Origin: Parvibaculum sp.
GTDB taxonomy: Bacteria > Pseudomonadota > Alphaproteobacteria > Parvibaculales > Parvibaculaceae
Reading direction: 5' to 3'
Assembly: GCA_030649335.1 (NCBI GenBank)
Contig: JAUSLL010000032.1
Coordinates: 1-32,267, forward strand
DNA length: 32,267 bases
The notes below the pieces were generated by a model. That model had not been told where the DNA came from. It did no database searches and was given only the letters and a program-made list of their open reading frames with translations. This document shows, piece after piece, positions 22,254-29,191 of this stretch (the stretch's first letter is position 1; every line of letters begins with the position of its first letter). The position numbers and the translations under genes were made by a program.

Positions 22254-22829
22254 ATGAAAACCGAACAAAAAATCGTTGCACCGAGCCGTCGCTCCTTCAT
22301 CATCAAAACCGGCGGCGCAACGCTTTCCGCCGCCGCCGTCGCCATGCTCGCTGGCGGCGGCACCCTCATCAGCGCATCAGCCGCATATGCTGATGCGGCC
22401 ACCGACATCGGCATTCTCAACACCGCGCTGGGTGCGGAACTGCAAGCCATTGCCGCCTATCAGCTCGGCGCCGAAAGCGGCCTCCTGAAACCCGATGTCA
22501 AATCCCTCGCCATCACCTTTCAGGGCCATCATAAGGAACATGCTGACGTTTTACGCAGCACTGTGAAAAAACTCGGCGGCACCGCTGTCGAAGCCCTCAA
22601 AGATTATGGCTTCCCCGTCGTAACCCTGAAATCCCAAACCGACGTGTTGCAATTTGCAGCCGGTCTGGAGAAGGGCGCGATCAGCGCCTATCTCGGCGCT
22701 GTGCCGCAATTTGAAAACCGTGATCTGGCAAAAGCCGCCGCCAGCATTCTCGGTGACGAAGCGATGCACTGGGCAGTATTGCGTTCCGCGCTCGGCGAAG
22801 TGCCGGTGCCTTCCGCCTTCATGGAATAG
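22254..22829 (+). CDS. Tat-exported ferritin-like domain protein
   Basis: A 191-residue protein. The N-terminus is a twin-arginine signal, SRRSFIIK (residues 11-18), then a hydrophobic Ala-rich stretch, with likely cleavage after AYA at about 46. Export is therefore folded, through Tat. The mature part is a helical ferritin-like domain with candidate metal ligands: Glu62 (GAELQAIAAY), the His/Glu cluster in GHHKEH (92-96), Glu139 (LEKGAISAY) and Glu169-x-x-His172 (DEAMHW). These suggest a di-metal site in the periplasm, possibly for peroxide or metal handling. ATG at 22254 is chosen over a TTG at 22239 because GAGGA lies 8 bases before it. It lies 96 bases after the sigma gene and 55 bases before the cytochrome gene. 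Confidence 0.88.
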   Translation: MKTEQKIVAPSRRSFIIKTGGATLSAAAVAMLAGGGTLISASAAYADAATDIGILNTALGAELQAIAAYQLGAESGLLKPDVKSLAITFQGHHKEHADVLRSTVKKLGGTAVEALKDYGFPVVTLKSQTDVLQFAAGLEKGAISAYLGAVPQFENRDLAKAAASILGDEAMHWAVLRSALGEVPVPSAFME

Positions 22830-22884
22830 CCCCACCAACAGGCGGCGGGGTCTCTCGTCCCCGCCGCCCCGCCGGAGACCGCCC

Positions 22885-23262
22885 ATGCAGAACCGTATTC
22901 TAACGCTCGCCTTTGCGCTCGCTCTCATGCCGCCCATATCCGCCGGCGCCAACGCGACTGGAGACGCCGCACACGGCAAGTCGCTCTACCGCCAATGCCG
23001 CGCCTGCCACTTGCCCGCACAAAACAGTGTTGGCCCCAAACATTGCGGTGTCGTCGGGCGCGTCGCCGCCTCAGTGCCCGATTACAATTATTCGCCCGCC
23101 ATGAAAAAAAGCGGCATCACATGGACGCCGGACGAGCTTGATCGCTTCCTCGATCACCCGTCCGCCACCGTGCCCGGCAATTACATGCCCTTCGCAGGCA
23201 TGCATGACCCGCAAGACCGCGCTGATCTCATCACTTACCTTGCGTCACTCCTTTGTCCGTGA
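22885..23262 (+). CDS. Class I c-type cytochrome, periplasmic
   Basis: A 125-residue secreted cytochrome c. Residues 1-23 are a Sec signal peptide ending near SAGANA. Haem attachment is CRACH (Cys38, Cys41, His42). The methionine ligand is probably Met101 in NYMPFAGM, matching the KMPFAG of mitochondrial/c2-type cytochromes; DYNYSPAMKKSGITWTPDEL is also typical of that group. Two extra cysteines, Cys54 (PKHCGVVG, where c2 types usually have a different residue) and Cys124 near the end, could form a disulfide. ATG at 22885 is chosen because GGAG precedes it and the signal peptide starts there. It may pass electrons to or from the ferritin-like protein just upstream, or to a terminal oxidase. 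Confidence 0.92.
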   Translation: MQNRILTLAFALALMPPISAGANATGDAAHGKSLYRQCRACHLPAQNSVGPKHCGVVGRVAASVPDYNYSPAMKKSGITWTPDELDRFLDHPSATVPGNYMPFAGMHDPQDRADLITYLASLLCP

Positions 23263-23331
23263 TGCAGGGTTGGACTTGTGCCATTCAAAGAGCAATGATC
23301 CCCGCAAAGAAATCAGGACGGGGAGGTCCCA

Positions 23332-24117
23332 TTGGTCACGCTCTACGAACATCCGCTTTCGCCTTACGCGCAAAAAGTCAAAATCGCGCTGCGCGAGAAA
23401 TCCATTGCCTTTGATCTGAAAATGCCCGACGCCATCGGCTCGGGCCAGTCGGGCGGCGATTTCATGGACGCCAATCCGCGCGGCGAAGTCCCCGCCCTCA
23501 TCGACGGTGATGTCGCGATTTTCGACAGCACCATCATCCTTGAATATATCGAGGACAAATGGCCCGCGACGCCCATGCTGCCTGCCGCGCCCGCCGCCCG
23601 CGCCCATGCCCGCATGATCGAGGAAGTCTGCGACACGCATTATGAAGCGATCAATTGGGGCTTGAGCGAGCTCACTTACTTTCGCCGCGCCGAAGGTCCG
23701 CTCGGCGAAAAGCTGCGCGAAAAGGCCACCGACCAGATCGAAATGCTCCACGACTGGCTGACGCGTCAACTCGGCACCGCCGACTGGTTCAACGGCGCAA
23801 GCTTCGGCTGGGCCGATCTCTCGGTCCTGCCTTACATCGCAGGCTCATCCGGCTTCGGCATCGCCCCTGACGCGAATACGCCGCTCGGCAAATGGTTTGC
23901 CCGCGCCCGCGCCCGCGACAGCGTCGCCAAAACGCTGGCCGAAGCAGGCAATGCCGCCAGCGCCATGGAAACCGTCTCCGACATCGTCAAACAAGGCCTC
24001 TTCAAACGCGAATACCGCGATCACCGTCTGGAATGGATGATCCGTTCCGGCGGCATTGATGTTGTCATCGAAGGCCTTGAGAAAAAGAACATCCGCTTCA
24101 GCAATGATTTTAAGTAA
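23332..24117 (+). CDS. Glutathione S-transferase family protein
   Basis: A 261-residue GST. The thioredoxin-like N-terminal domain starts VTLYEHPLSPYAQKVKIALREK, with the catalytic-region Ser/Tyr of SPYAQK; the NPRGEVPALIDGDVAIFDSTII segment carries the cis-Pro (VPAL) and the Asp-Ser glutathione-binding pair. The helical C-terminal domain has SFGWADLSVLPYIAG. It is somewhat longer than canonical GSTs, with a basic C-terminal tail. The start is TTG at 23332, supported by GGGGAGG at proper spacing and by the domain beginning immediately there. It conjugates glutathione to electrophiles or acts as a glutathione-dependent isomerase or lyase. A second GST-like gene follows after 11 bases, so the two are co-transcribed. 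Confidence 0.88.
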   Translation: MVTLYEHPLSPYAQKVKIALREKSIAFDLKMPDAIGSGQSGGDFMDANPRGEVPALIDGDVAIFDSTIILEYIEDKWPATPMLPAAPAARAHARMIEEVCDTHYEAINWGLSELTYFRRAEGPLGEKLREKATDQIEMLHDWLTRQLGTADWFNGASFGWADLSVLPYIAGSSGFGIAPDANTPLGKWFARARARDSVAKTLAEAGNAASAMETVSDIVKQGLFKREYRDHRLEWMIRSGGIDVVIEGLEKKNIRFSNDFK

Positions 24118-24128
24118 GAGGTAGCCCC

Positions 24129-25073
24129 ATGCCCGCCAACGCCCACTCCATCATCCTGCATCAATATGACGTGTCGCCTTTCTCGGAAAAAGTGCGCGTC
24201 ATCTTCGGCATCAAAGGCATCGAATGGTATGCCTGCGACGAGCCGGTCATCATGCCCAAGCCCGAACTCACCGCGCTCACCGGCGGCTACCGCAAAATTC
24301 CGGTCATGCAGATCGGCGCTGACATTTATTGCGACACGCAGATCATCATCCGCGAGCTTGAGCGCCGTTACCCCTCGCCGTCCATCTATGTCGGTGCCGA
24401 CAAAGGTTTCGGCTGGGGCTTGACCGTCTGGACCGACCGCTCGATCTTTCAGGCCGCGGTCGCCATCATCTTCGGCGGCATGGCCGACGGCGACAATGAA
24501 CTGGCCAACGAAGCCTTCCGTAAAGACCGCGAAGCGCTCACCGGTCGTCCCTTCGACACCAAAGCCATGCAACAGGCCGCCCCCCTCATGGCCGACCAGA
24601 TCCGCGCCCAGCTTGATTGGGCCGAGCATCAGCTGAGCGGCGGCGACGAATTTCTTCTCGGCGACCGCGCCGGTCTTGCCGACGCGAGCCTTTACTACAA
24701 CATCGCTTTCATGCGCTGGGTCTATCCCAAGGGCCTCACATTTTTCGATCACATGCCAAGGCTCGCCGCCTGGGAAAAACGCGTCCGCGACCTCGGCCAC
24801 GGCACGCGCCACGAGATGAGCCGCGCCGAAGCACTCAACATCGCCAAGGCCGCCACCTCGACAGAAGAAGTCCGCGCCGATCCCGCCGAACCCAATAAGC
24901 TCAAGCCCGGCATGCGCGTGACTGTCATGGCCGATGATTATGGCCGCGACCCGATCACAGGCGAGCTTGTGTCCTCATCCGCCCAGCACATCGCCATCAA
25001 ACGCTCGGACGATCGTGTCGGCGAAGTCGTGGTGCATTTCCCGCGCGCCGGCTTTTTCGTCATGCCGTCCTGA
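24129..25073 (+). CDS. Glutathione S-transferase-like protein with a C-terminal add-on
   Basis: A 314-residue protein. The N-terminal thioredoxin fold reads SIILHQYDVSPFSEKVRVIFGIKGIEWYAC, then YRKIPVMQIGADIYCDTQIII with cis-Pro and a C-D-T in place of the usual ES/DS, so the glutathione site is non-canonical. The GST C-terminal domain follows (FLLGDRAGLADASLYYNIAFM). About 75 residues after it, beginning near KPGMRVTVMADDYGRDPITG and ending with VVVHFPRAGFFV, look like a small beta-rich add-on whose function I cannot name. No signal peptide. GAGG precedes the ATG. It follows the previous GST by 11 bases in an operon. Enzymatic activity is uncertain. Confidence 0.82.
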   Translation: MPANAHSIILHQYDVSPFSEKVRVIFGIKGIEWYACDEPVIMPKPELTALTGGYRKIPVMQIGADIYCDTQIIIRELERRYPSPSIYVGADKGFGWGLTVWTDRSIFQAAVAIIFGGMADGDNELANEAFRKDREALTGRPFDTKAMQQAAPLMADQIRAQLDWAEHQLSGGDEFLLGDRAGLADASLYYNIAFMRWVYPKGLTFFDHMPRLAAWEKRVRDLGHGTRHEMSRAEALNIAKAATSTEEVRADPAEPNKLKPGMRVTVMADDYGRDPITGELVSSSAQHIAIKRSDDRVGEVVVHFPRAGFFVMPS

Positions 25074-25146
25074 TCAACGGATAATCCGGAAAATCACGAC
25101 GCTAAAATTTTTGATCTGCCACCTCTGCCTGCAAGAGCTTTAGGCC

Positions 25147-25152
25147 TATAAT
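25147..25152 (+). promoter_or_regulatory. Candidate -10 element (TATAAT)
   Basis: A perfect TATAAT 31 bases before the ATG of the Tyr/Pro-rich secreted protein, in a 110-base gap. I see no good -35 at 16-18 bases upstream, so this is only a candidate promoter. Confidence 0.3.
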
Positions 25153-25183
25153 CAGCGCCTATCGCTTTTGCAGGGAGGTTCCG

Positions 25184-25672
25184 ATGACCGTCACCCGCCT
25201 TTTGCGCCACGCGAGCATATTGGCTCTCGCTGCCGCCGCCATTCTTGTTTTCAGCGCAACGCATACGCCTGCGGCGGCGCGTTCGCAGGTGAGCCTCGGC
25301 GTTGGCTTCGGCTTTCCCGTCTATCCCGGCGTCGGTTACTACAACGACTATGATGACGGCTACGGCTATGGCGGTTATCACCGCCACCACCGGCCCCGTT
25401 ACCGCAGCTATTACCGGCCCTATTATCCCTATTACCCGCCGCCGGTCGTCTATGCGCCCTCCGTCGTTTACGCCCCGCCCCCTGTGGTCTATGCCCCGCG
25501 CGTGGTTTACCGCGAACCCTTGAGCGCCGTCCCGACGTCGGAAATTTACCGCGCTAACAACGGTCAGTATTGCCGCGAGTTCCAGTCCACCGCCCGCATC
25601 GACGGCCAGTTGCAAAACACCTATGGCACAGCCTGTCAGGATGCAGGCGGCACATGGCGCGTTGTGAACTAG
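25184..25672 (+). CDS. Secreted Tyr/Pro-rich protein with surface-antigen-like C-terminus
   Basis: A 162-residue exported protein. Residues 1-33 are a Sec signal peptide (basic start, Ala-rich core, cut near PAAARS). The middle is low-complexity, with Gly/Tyr/Asp, then His/Arg/Tyr, then repeats of the type VVYAPxxV. The last 37 residues, with YCREFQSTARIDGQLQNTYG and ACQDAGGTW, resemble the C-terminal segment seen in bacterial 17-kDa surface antigen/RT0821-type proteins, with two conserved cysteines that could pair. It is probably periplasmic or outer-membrane associated. The start has AGGGAGG upstream. I propose no specific function; an envelope structural or surface role is the best guess. 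A TATAAT lies upstream, suggesting its own promoter. Confidence 0.8.
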   Translation: MTVTRLLRHASILALAAAAILVFSATHTPAAARSQVSLGVGFGFPVYPGVGYYNDYDDGYGYGGYHRHHRPRYRSYYRPYYPYYPPPVVYAPSVVYAPPPVVYAPRVVYREPLSAVPTSEIYRANNGQYCREFQSTARIDGQLQNTYGTACQDAGGTWRVVN

Positions 25673-25828
25673 GAAGAAAAATCAAAGCCGAAAAAGGCGG
25701 AGACAACCGCTCCACATTATCTCTGACTTGGTCGCAGGCTCACGATTCGCGACGGAATGAGAGAATTCAGACGTTTACTCTACGGTGACTCGAACGCGCG
25801 CCAACGTGAACCAATGATCGGACCGGAT

Positions 25829-26812
25829 ATGAAAATCTTCTCGGCAGCCTGCCTTTTGGTCTGCGCATCGGTGACGCCAGCCATGAGCGATACCTCACCG
25901 GACAAGCTGCACGAGATAGAACATTTTTTTGAAGATGCCTCGATCGTGTCAGGCCCGACCATTGCGGATTGCACGCTGTCTCGCGGCACCAAAACGCAGT
26001 GTTTCTCCATTACCGTAAAGGCCACCCCCAAAGCCTATACGCCCGGCCCATGGTGCCCGACGTCGATCAATGACGACGCCGACAAAGGTGGCATCTGGTT
26101 GAACGACAACACGATGAGAAAAGTCGATGGCGCCTTCATCAAAAATCTCGCCATGCTCTATAACGATGACAAGTGGCAATTGTTTAATCCGAGCAGCGGC
26201 AAAGTGAATGTCACAGACAGCAAAGCATCCTGCGAGGCCGCGGCCCGCCCCGACGTTGATCCGGCATATAATAATTACTGCGTTCAATGCCTGCCGGAAT
26301 ACATGTCCGACGATGCGACCATGACCTATGTCATTCCGCTGGAACCCCAGAGAACATGGTGGTGGTGGACAAACCGGACGAATGAATCCGGCTCCGGCAT
26401 CGCCTATAATGGCATAAGGCTGGATGGCCCCGCCCCCGTCGAAGACATCCTTGCAGCCCACACCATCGCCCCCTTTGATCGCTGTGGCGGGCATGTGAAC
26501 ACGCATGTCGGCTATCACTATCATGCCGTGACAGATTGCTTGTCGAACGCCGAAGTAAAATCCGAACACGCCGCCCAAATCGGCATCGCAATGGATGGCT
26601 ACAAAATATTCAGCCACCTTCTGGCAGATCAATCAGCCCCAACTGATCTGGACAAATGCAACGGGCACGAGACAGCCGGGCAGGGCTATCACTATCACGC
26701 AGGCGAAGCAGGATCGAACGCCATTCTGAGATGTCTTCGCGCCGAAGCCGGTTGCGTGTCAGACGATCCCGACCGCATCTGCGACGCTTCCGCCCCGCGC
26801 CCGCGCCCGTAA
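25829..26812 (+). CDS. Secreted YHYH-domain protein
   Basis: A 327-residue exported protein. Residues 1-20 are a signal peptide (MKIFSAACLLVCASVTPAMS). Two copies of the family-defining YHYH tetrad occur, at residues 229-232 and 287-290, in GYHYHAVTD and GYHYHAGEA, with CGGHVNTHVG and CNGHETAGQG just before them. Many cysteines (about 14) suggest disulfides. GIAMDGYKIF is also typical. The YHYH family is widespread in bacteria and of unknown biochemistry; the clustered His/Tyr/Cys suggest metal binding, which is inference. ATG at 25829 is chosen because the signal peptide starts there; ATG at 25814 or further upstream would add a few residues. There is no clear ribosome binding site. A hairpin terminator follows. 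Lower GC and freer codon use than its neighbours hint at a different history. Confidence 0.82.
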   Translation: MKIFSAACLLVCASVTPAMSDTSPDKLHEIEHFFEDASIVSGPTIADCTLSRGTKTQCFSITVKATPKAYTPGPWCPTSINDDADKGGIWLNDNTMRKVDGAFIKNLAMLYNDDKWQLFNPSSGKVNVTDSKASCEAAARPDVDPAYNNYCVQCLPEYMSDDATMTYVIPLEPQRTWWWWTNRTNESGSGIAYNGIRLDGPAPVEDILAAHTIAPFDRCGGHVNTHVGYHYHAVTDCLSNAEVKSEHAAQIGIAMDGYKIFSHLLADQSAPTDLDKCNGHETAGQGYHYHAGEAGSNAILRCLRAEAGCVSDDPDRICDASAPRPRP

Positions 26813-26859
26813 CTGAACGCGGCGCAAGGCCGTCATCATGGTGCGCATCTACTCAACAG

Positions 26860-26890
26860 AAAAGGCGGAGATGAAAATCTCCGCCCTTTT
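26860..26890. terminator. Bidirectional rho-independent terminator
   Basis: A 9-bp stem, GGCGGAGAT (26864-26872) / ATCTCCGCC (26877-26885), with a GAAA tetraloop. It is flanked by AAAA and CTTTT. It lies between the convergent YHYH gene (+) and rhodanese gene (-). Confidence 0.9.
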
Positions 26891-26920
26891 TATTCGACGT
26901 CTCGGCTCTGCTTTGAAAGA

Positions 26921-27295
26921 TCAATCGACTTTTCCGCCGCCTTCAACCCAGTCCTTGAACGCCCCTAAATTATAGACATGCTCGTAACCCAGATCTTTTA
27001 GCGTCTTGCCGGCCAGCGCCGACCGGCCTCCCGAAGCGCAATAAACAAAGATTGTTTTCTCGCCGACAAAATTCTTGTCATAAGCGGGCGAACTTGGATC
27101 AGCTCGAAATTCCAGCATACCGCGGGATATGTTGACGGCACCCGCCACTTTTCCGCTTTGCGCGACTTCAGGAGCGTCGCGAACATCAAGCCATAAAGCA
27201 TCGGCCCGTTTCGCCATCTCTAGCGCCTCGGCCGCATTAACGCGAGGCACGGCAGCGTTTGCCTGTTCCATTAGTGATTTAACAGATGTTGTCAT
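26921..27295 (-). CDS. Rhodanese-like domain protein, single domain
   Basis: A 124-residue single rhodanese domain. The active-site loop is CASGGRS with Cys86, matching CxxGxR; LWLDVRDAPEVAQSGKVAGAVNI is the typical CH2A-like start region, and LGYEHVYNLGAFKDWVEGGG the usual end. It binds or transfers sulfane sulfur, in the cytoplasm. ATG at 27295 is chosen because GAGGG precedes it and the domain starts soon after; the frame stays open further upstream, but that extension has no domain and runs into the promoter area. It is monocistronic between two hairpin terminators. The physiological sulfur acceptor is unknown. Confidence 0.92.
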   Translation of the reverse strand: MTTSVKSLMEQANAAVPRVNAAEALEMAKRADALWLDVRDAPEVAQSGKVAGAVNISRGMLEFRADPSSPAYDKNFVGEKTIFVYCASGGRSALAGKTLKDLGYEHVYNLGAFKDWVEGGGKVD

Positions 27296-27428
27296 GGAGC
27301 CCTCACAAAGTTCTGTCTCATATGTTGTGACGTAGAGAGTGAATGACCCGCGCGCTATCATACACCGGCATGCCCGTGAGCCTACCTCCTGAGAGAAAAT
27401 TTGTCGAAACAACTCTCTTTGCGAGAAT

Positions 27429-27462
27429 AAAAAAGGCGGAAGATCAATCCTTCCGCCTTTTT
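27429..27462. terminator. Bidirectional rho-independent terminator
   Basis: A 13-bp stem, AAAAAGGCGGAAG (27430-27442) / CTTCCGCCTTTTT (27450-27462), with loop ATCAATC. On the minus strand it ends the SDR gene 27483-28286. It shares the AAAAAGGCGG/CCGCCTTTTT core with the terminators at 26860 and 30429. Confidence 0.9.
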
Positions 27463-27482
27463 ATTTTCAAATGACCAAGAGA

Positions 27483-28286
27483 TCAGCTCGCCATCAGTCC
27501 GCCGTCAATGACAAGCTCCGTACCCGTCATATAGCGGCTTTCTTCCGACGCGAGGAAAACAATCCCCGCCGCGATGTCGCTCGGTAGTCCGGCATAGCCC
27601 AGCGGTGAGCCTGCACCCAGCACATTGGCGTCAATGGCATTGGCGCCGTCCTGCATGGTCGGCAGTTTGAGCGAGCCCATGCCGTTTTGCGGGATCTTGT
27701 TCCAGATCGCCGTATCGATAATGCCGGGATGCACCGAGTTCACGCGCACATTCATATTGGCCTGCGCGCATTCCATGGCGACTGCCTTTGTGAAAAGCCG
27801 CACCGCGCCCTTGCTGGCGCAATAGCCTGAAAGTCCCGCCGCGCCCTTAAGCCCAGCAACGGATGAGATATTGATCACCGAGCCGCCACCCGACGCCGCC
27901 ATCAGCGGGATGCCATGTTTCACACCGAAGAACACGCCATCGACATTGATCGACATCTGCCGCTGCCAGTCCTTGAACTCCATCGTAAAAATATCAGCCG
28001 CAATACCGATGCCGGCATTGTTGACGAGAATGTGCAGGCCCTTTTGGCTCGCCTTGATCTCGGCCACCACTTCCGCCCAGCGTGTTTCGCTCGTCACGTC
28101 GTGCACCATGCCGACGGCTTTGCCGCCCGCCTTGGTGATCAACGCCACGGTCTCGTCATTGCCCGCCACGTCCACATCGGTTGCGACCACTGTCGCGCCT
28201 TCAGCCGCCAGCGCCAGCGCCGCGCCGCGTCCGATGCCGCTGCCCGCGCCTGTTACCAGCGCAATTTTCCCGTTTACCCGTCCCAT
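27483..28286 (-). CDS. SDR family NAD(P)-dependent oxidoreductase
   Basis: A 267-residue classical SDR. TGAGSGIGRG (12-21), the acid after strand 2 in ATDVDV (favouring NAD), NNAGIG (89-94), ISS (Ser141/142) and YCASK (Tyr155, Lys159) form a complete active site. The C-terminus carries MTGTELVIDGGLMAS. Overall it resembles 3- or 17-hydroxysteroid/hydroxy-acid dehydrogenases (3-alpha/20-beta-HSD or 3-hydroxybutyrate type). The substrate is not determined. GGGAGG before the ATG supports the start. It is divergent from a TetR regulator across a gap containing several inverted repeats, so it is likely that regulator's target. A strong terminator follows. Confidence 0.92.
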   Translation of the reverse strand: MGRVNGKIALVTGAGSGIGRGAALALAAEGATVVATDVDVAGNDETVALITKAGGKAVGMVHDVTSETRWAEVVAEIKASQKGLHILVNNAGIGIAADIFTMEFKDWQRQMSINVDGVFFGVKHGIPLMAASGGGSVINISSVAGLKGAAGLSGYCASKGAVRLFTKAVAMECAQANMNVRVNSVHPGIIDTAIWNKIPQNGMGSLKLPTMQDGANAIDANVLGAGSPLGYAGLPSDIAAGIVFLASEESRYMTGTELVIDGGLMAS

Positions 28287-28326
28287 TTGAGCCTCCCTTA
28301 TGGTTTGTCTTTATTGTTGCCATCAG

Positions 28327-28365
28327 TTTTAGGGTATTGACCCTAGGGCATGCAACGCCCTAAAA
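28327..28365. promoter_or_regulatory. Nested inverted repeats, candidate TetR operator
   Basis: In the gap between the divergent SDR and TetR genes: an outer pair TTTTAGGG (28327-28334) / CCCTAAAA (28358-28365) and an inner pair TAGGGT (28330-28335) / ACCCTA (28340-28345), plus CCTAGG near 28342-28347. Divergent location and dyad symmetry are typical of TetR-family operators. Which arm pair is used cannot be told. Confidence 0.5.
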
Positions 28366-28465
28366 GCCTTGAAATCCTTGCAATTGCGCATTTCCGCCCG
28401 CTTCATGTCCCGCTGCGCCCGTTCCCCTTAAAAAAGATGCGCCTTGGCAAAAAATGGACTTCGGT

Positions 28466-28483
28466 CTATTTTTGGTTCCAACC
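28466..28483 (+). promoter_or_regulatory. CTATTTTTGGTTCCAACC motif upstream of the TetR gene
   Basis: This 18-base stretch lies just before the AAGGAG ribosome binding site at 28486. It contains GGTT-CC-AACC dyad symmetry and shares the octamers CTATTTTT and GGTTCCAA with the inverted repeat upstream of the SDR at 13321-14052. It may be an operator or leader element. Noncoding status depends on the start codon chosen for the TetR gene. Confidence 0.35.
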
Positions 28484-28497
28484 TCAAGGAGATCACT

Positions 28498-29118
28498 ATT
28501 AGCACGCTTGACCCCATCGACGATGCCGTCACCGGCACCAGACGCGCCCGCAAGAAAGAGCGCACACGGCGCGAGATTTTTCGCACCGCCATGGGCCTCT
28601 TTGCCGAGAGCGGCTACGACGGTGTGACGATCGAGGATATCTGCCGCAATGCCTCCGTCGCCAAGGCGACGTTCTTCCTGCATTTCGAAAACAAGGCGGC
28701 CCTGCTCAAAGATTTCAACGACGAGATCACCCAGTCGCTCGTCGAGCGCATGGCAGGCCAAGACGGCAGCGCCGAGGAACAGCTAGTGCTGCTGCAAACG
28801 GCCTTCCGCGAAGCATGGCTCGCCAATGCGCCCGTCATGCAGAAGATGCTGCGCGAATTCATCGACCAGCCCACCGTGTTGGCCAAAGCCGCCGCCGTCA
28901 ACGAGAGCATCGTCGATCTCGTGACGCAGATCGTGCGCCGCGGTCAGGAAAAAGGCGAGCTGCGGTCGGACATCGCGCCCGAGCTTGCCGCCATCTCGAT
29001 TGTTTCCACATGGAGCGCCATTGCCGCCTGGTGGAACGAAAACCCCCATTCCAGCGACGACACAGCAAGCCTTCAGGTCATCGACCTCACCCTCAACGGC
29101 CTGAAAAAGAGAACGTGA
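28498..29118 (+). CDS. TetR/AcrR family transcriptional regulator
   Basis: A regulator of about 206 residues. The N-terminal DNA-binding domain reads ARKKERTRREIFRTAMGLFA, then ESGYDGVTIEDICRNASVAKATFF, a standard TetR helix-turn-helix. The C-terminal ligand-binding part is helical, and the inducer is unknown. Start: a perfect AAGGAG (28486-28491) lies 6 bases before an ATT at 28498, followed by AGC ACG CTT. No ATG exists nearby in frame. The alternative, TTG at 28444, has no ribosome binding site, and codons between 28444 and 28497 (GCA, AAT, GGA, CTT, CGG, TCT) are unlike this genome's usage. An ATT start is therefore proposed, with moderate confidence. It is divergent from an SDR and 73 bases upstream of a flavin monooxygenase, which are its likely targets. 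Confidence 0.9.
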   Translation: MSTLDPIDDAVTGTRRARKKERTRREIFRTAMGLFAESGYDGVTIEDICRNASVAKATFFLHFENKAALLKDFNDEITQSLVERMAGQDGSAEEQLVLLQTAFREAWLANAPVMQKMLREFIDQPTVLAKAAAVNESIVDLVTQIVRRGQEKGELRSDIAPELAAISIVSTWSAIAAWWNENPHSSDDTASLQVIDLTLNGLKKRT

Positions 29119-29191
29119 CGCCAGCGCCTTTGCGGACCAAAATCATCGCCAATAAGAATTGAAACCGAAAAAACACTCTAGGGAGACTAAA

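Noticed and set aside
22654-22884. An N-terminal extension of the cytochrome c frame
   Set aside because: It overlaps the ferritin-like gene in another frame, and the signal peptide plus GGAG ribosome binding site define ATG 22885.
25690-25720. AAAAAGGCGGAG resembling one arm of the right-side terminators
   Set aside because: The matching right arm and T tract are missing (GAGACAACCGCTCC), so it is not called as a terminator.
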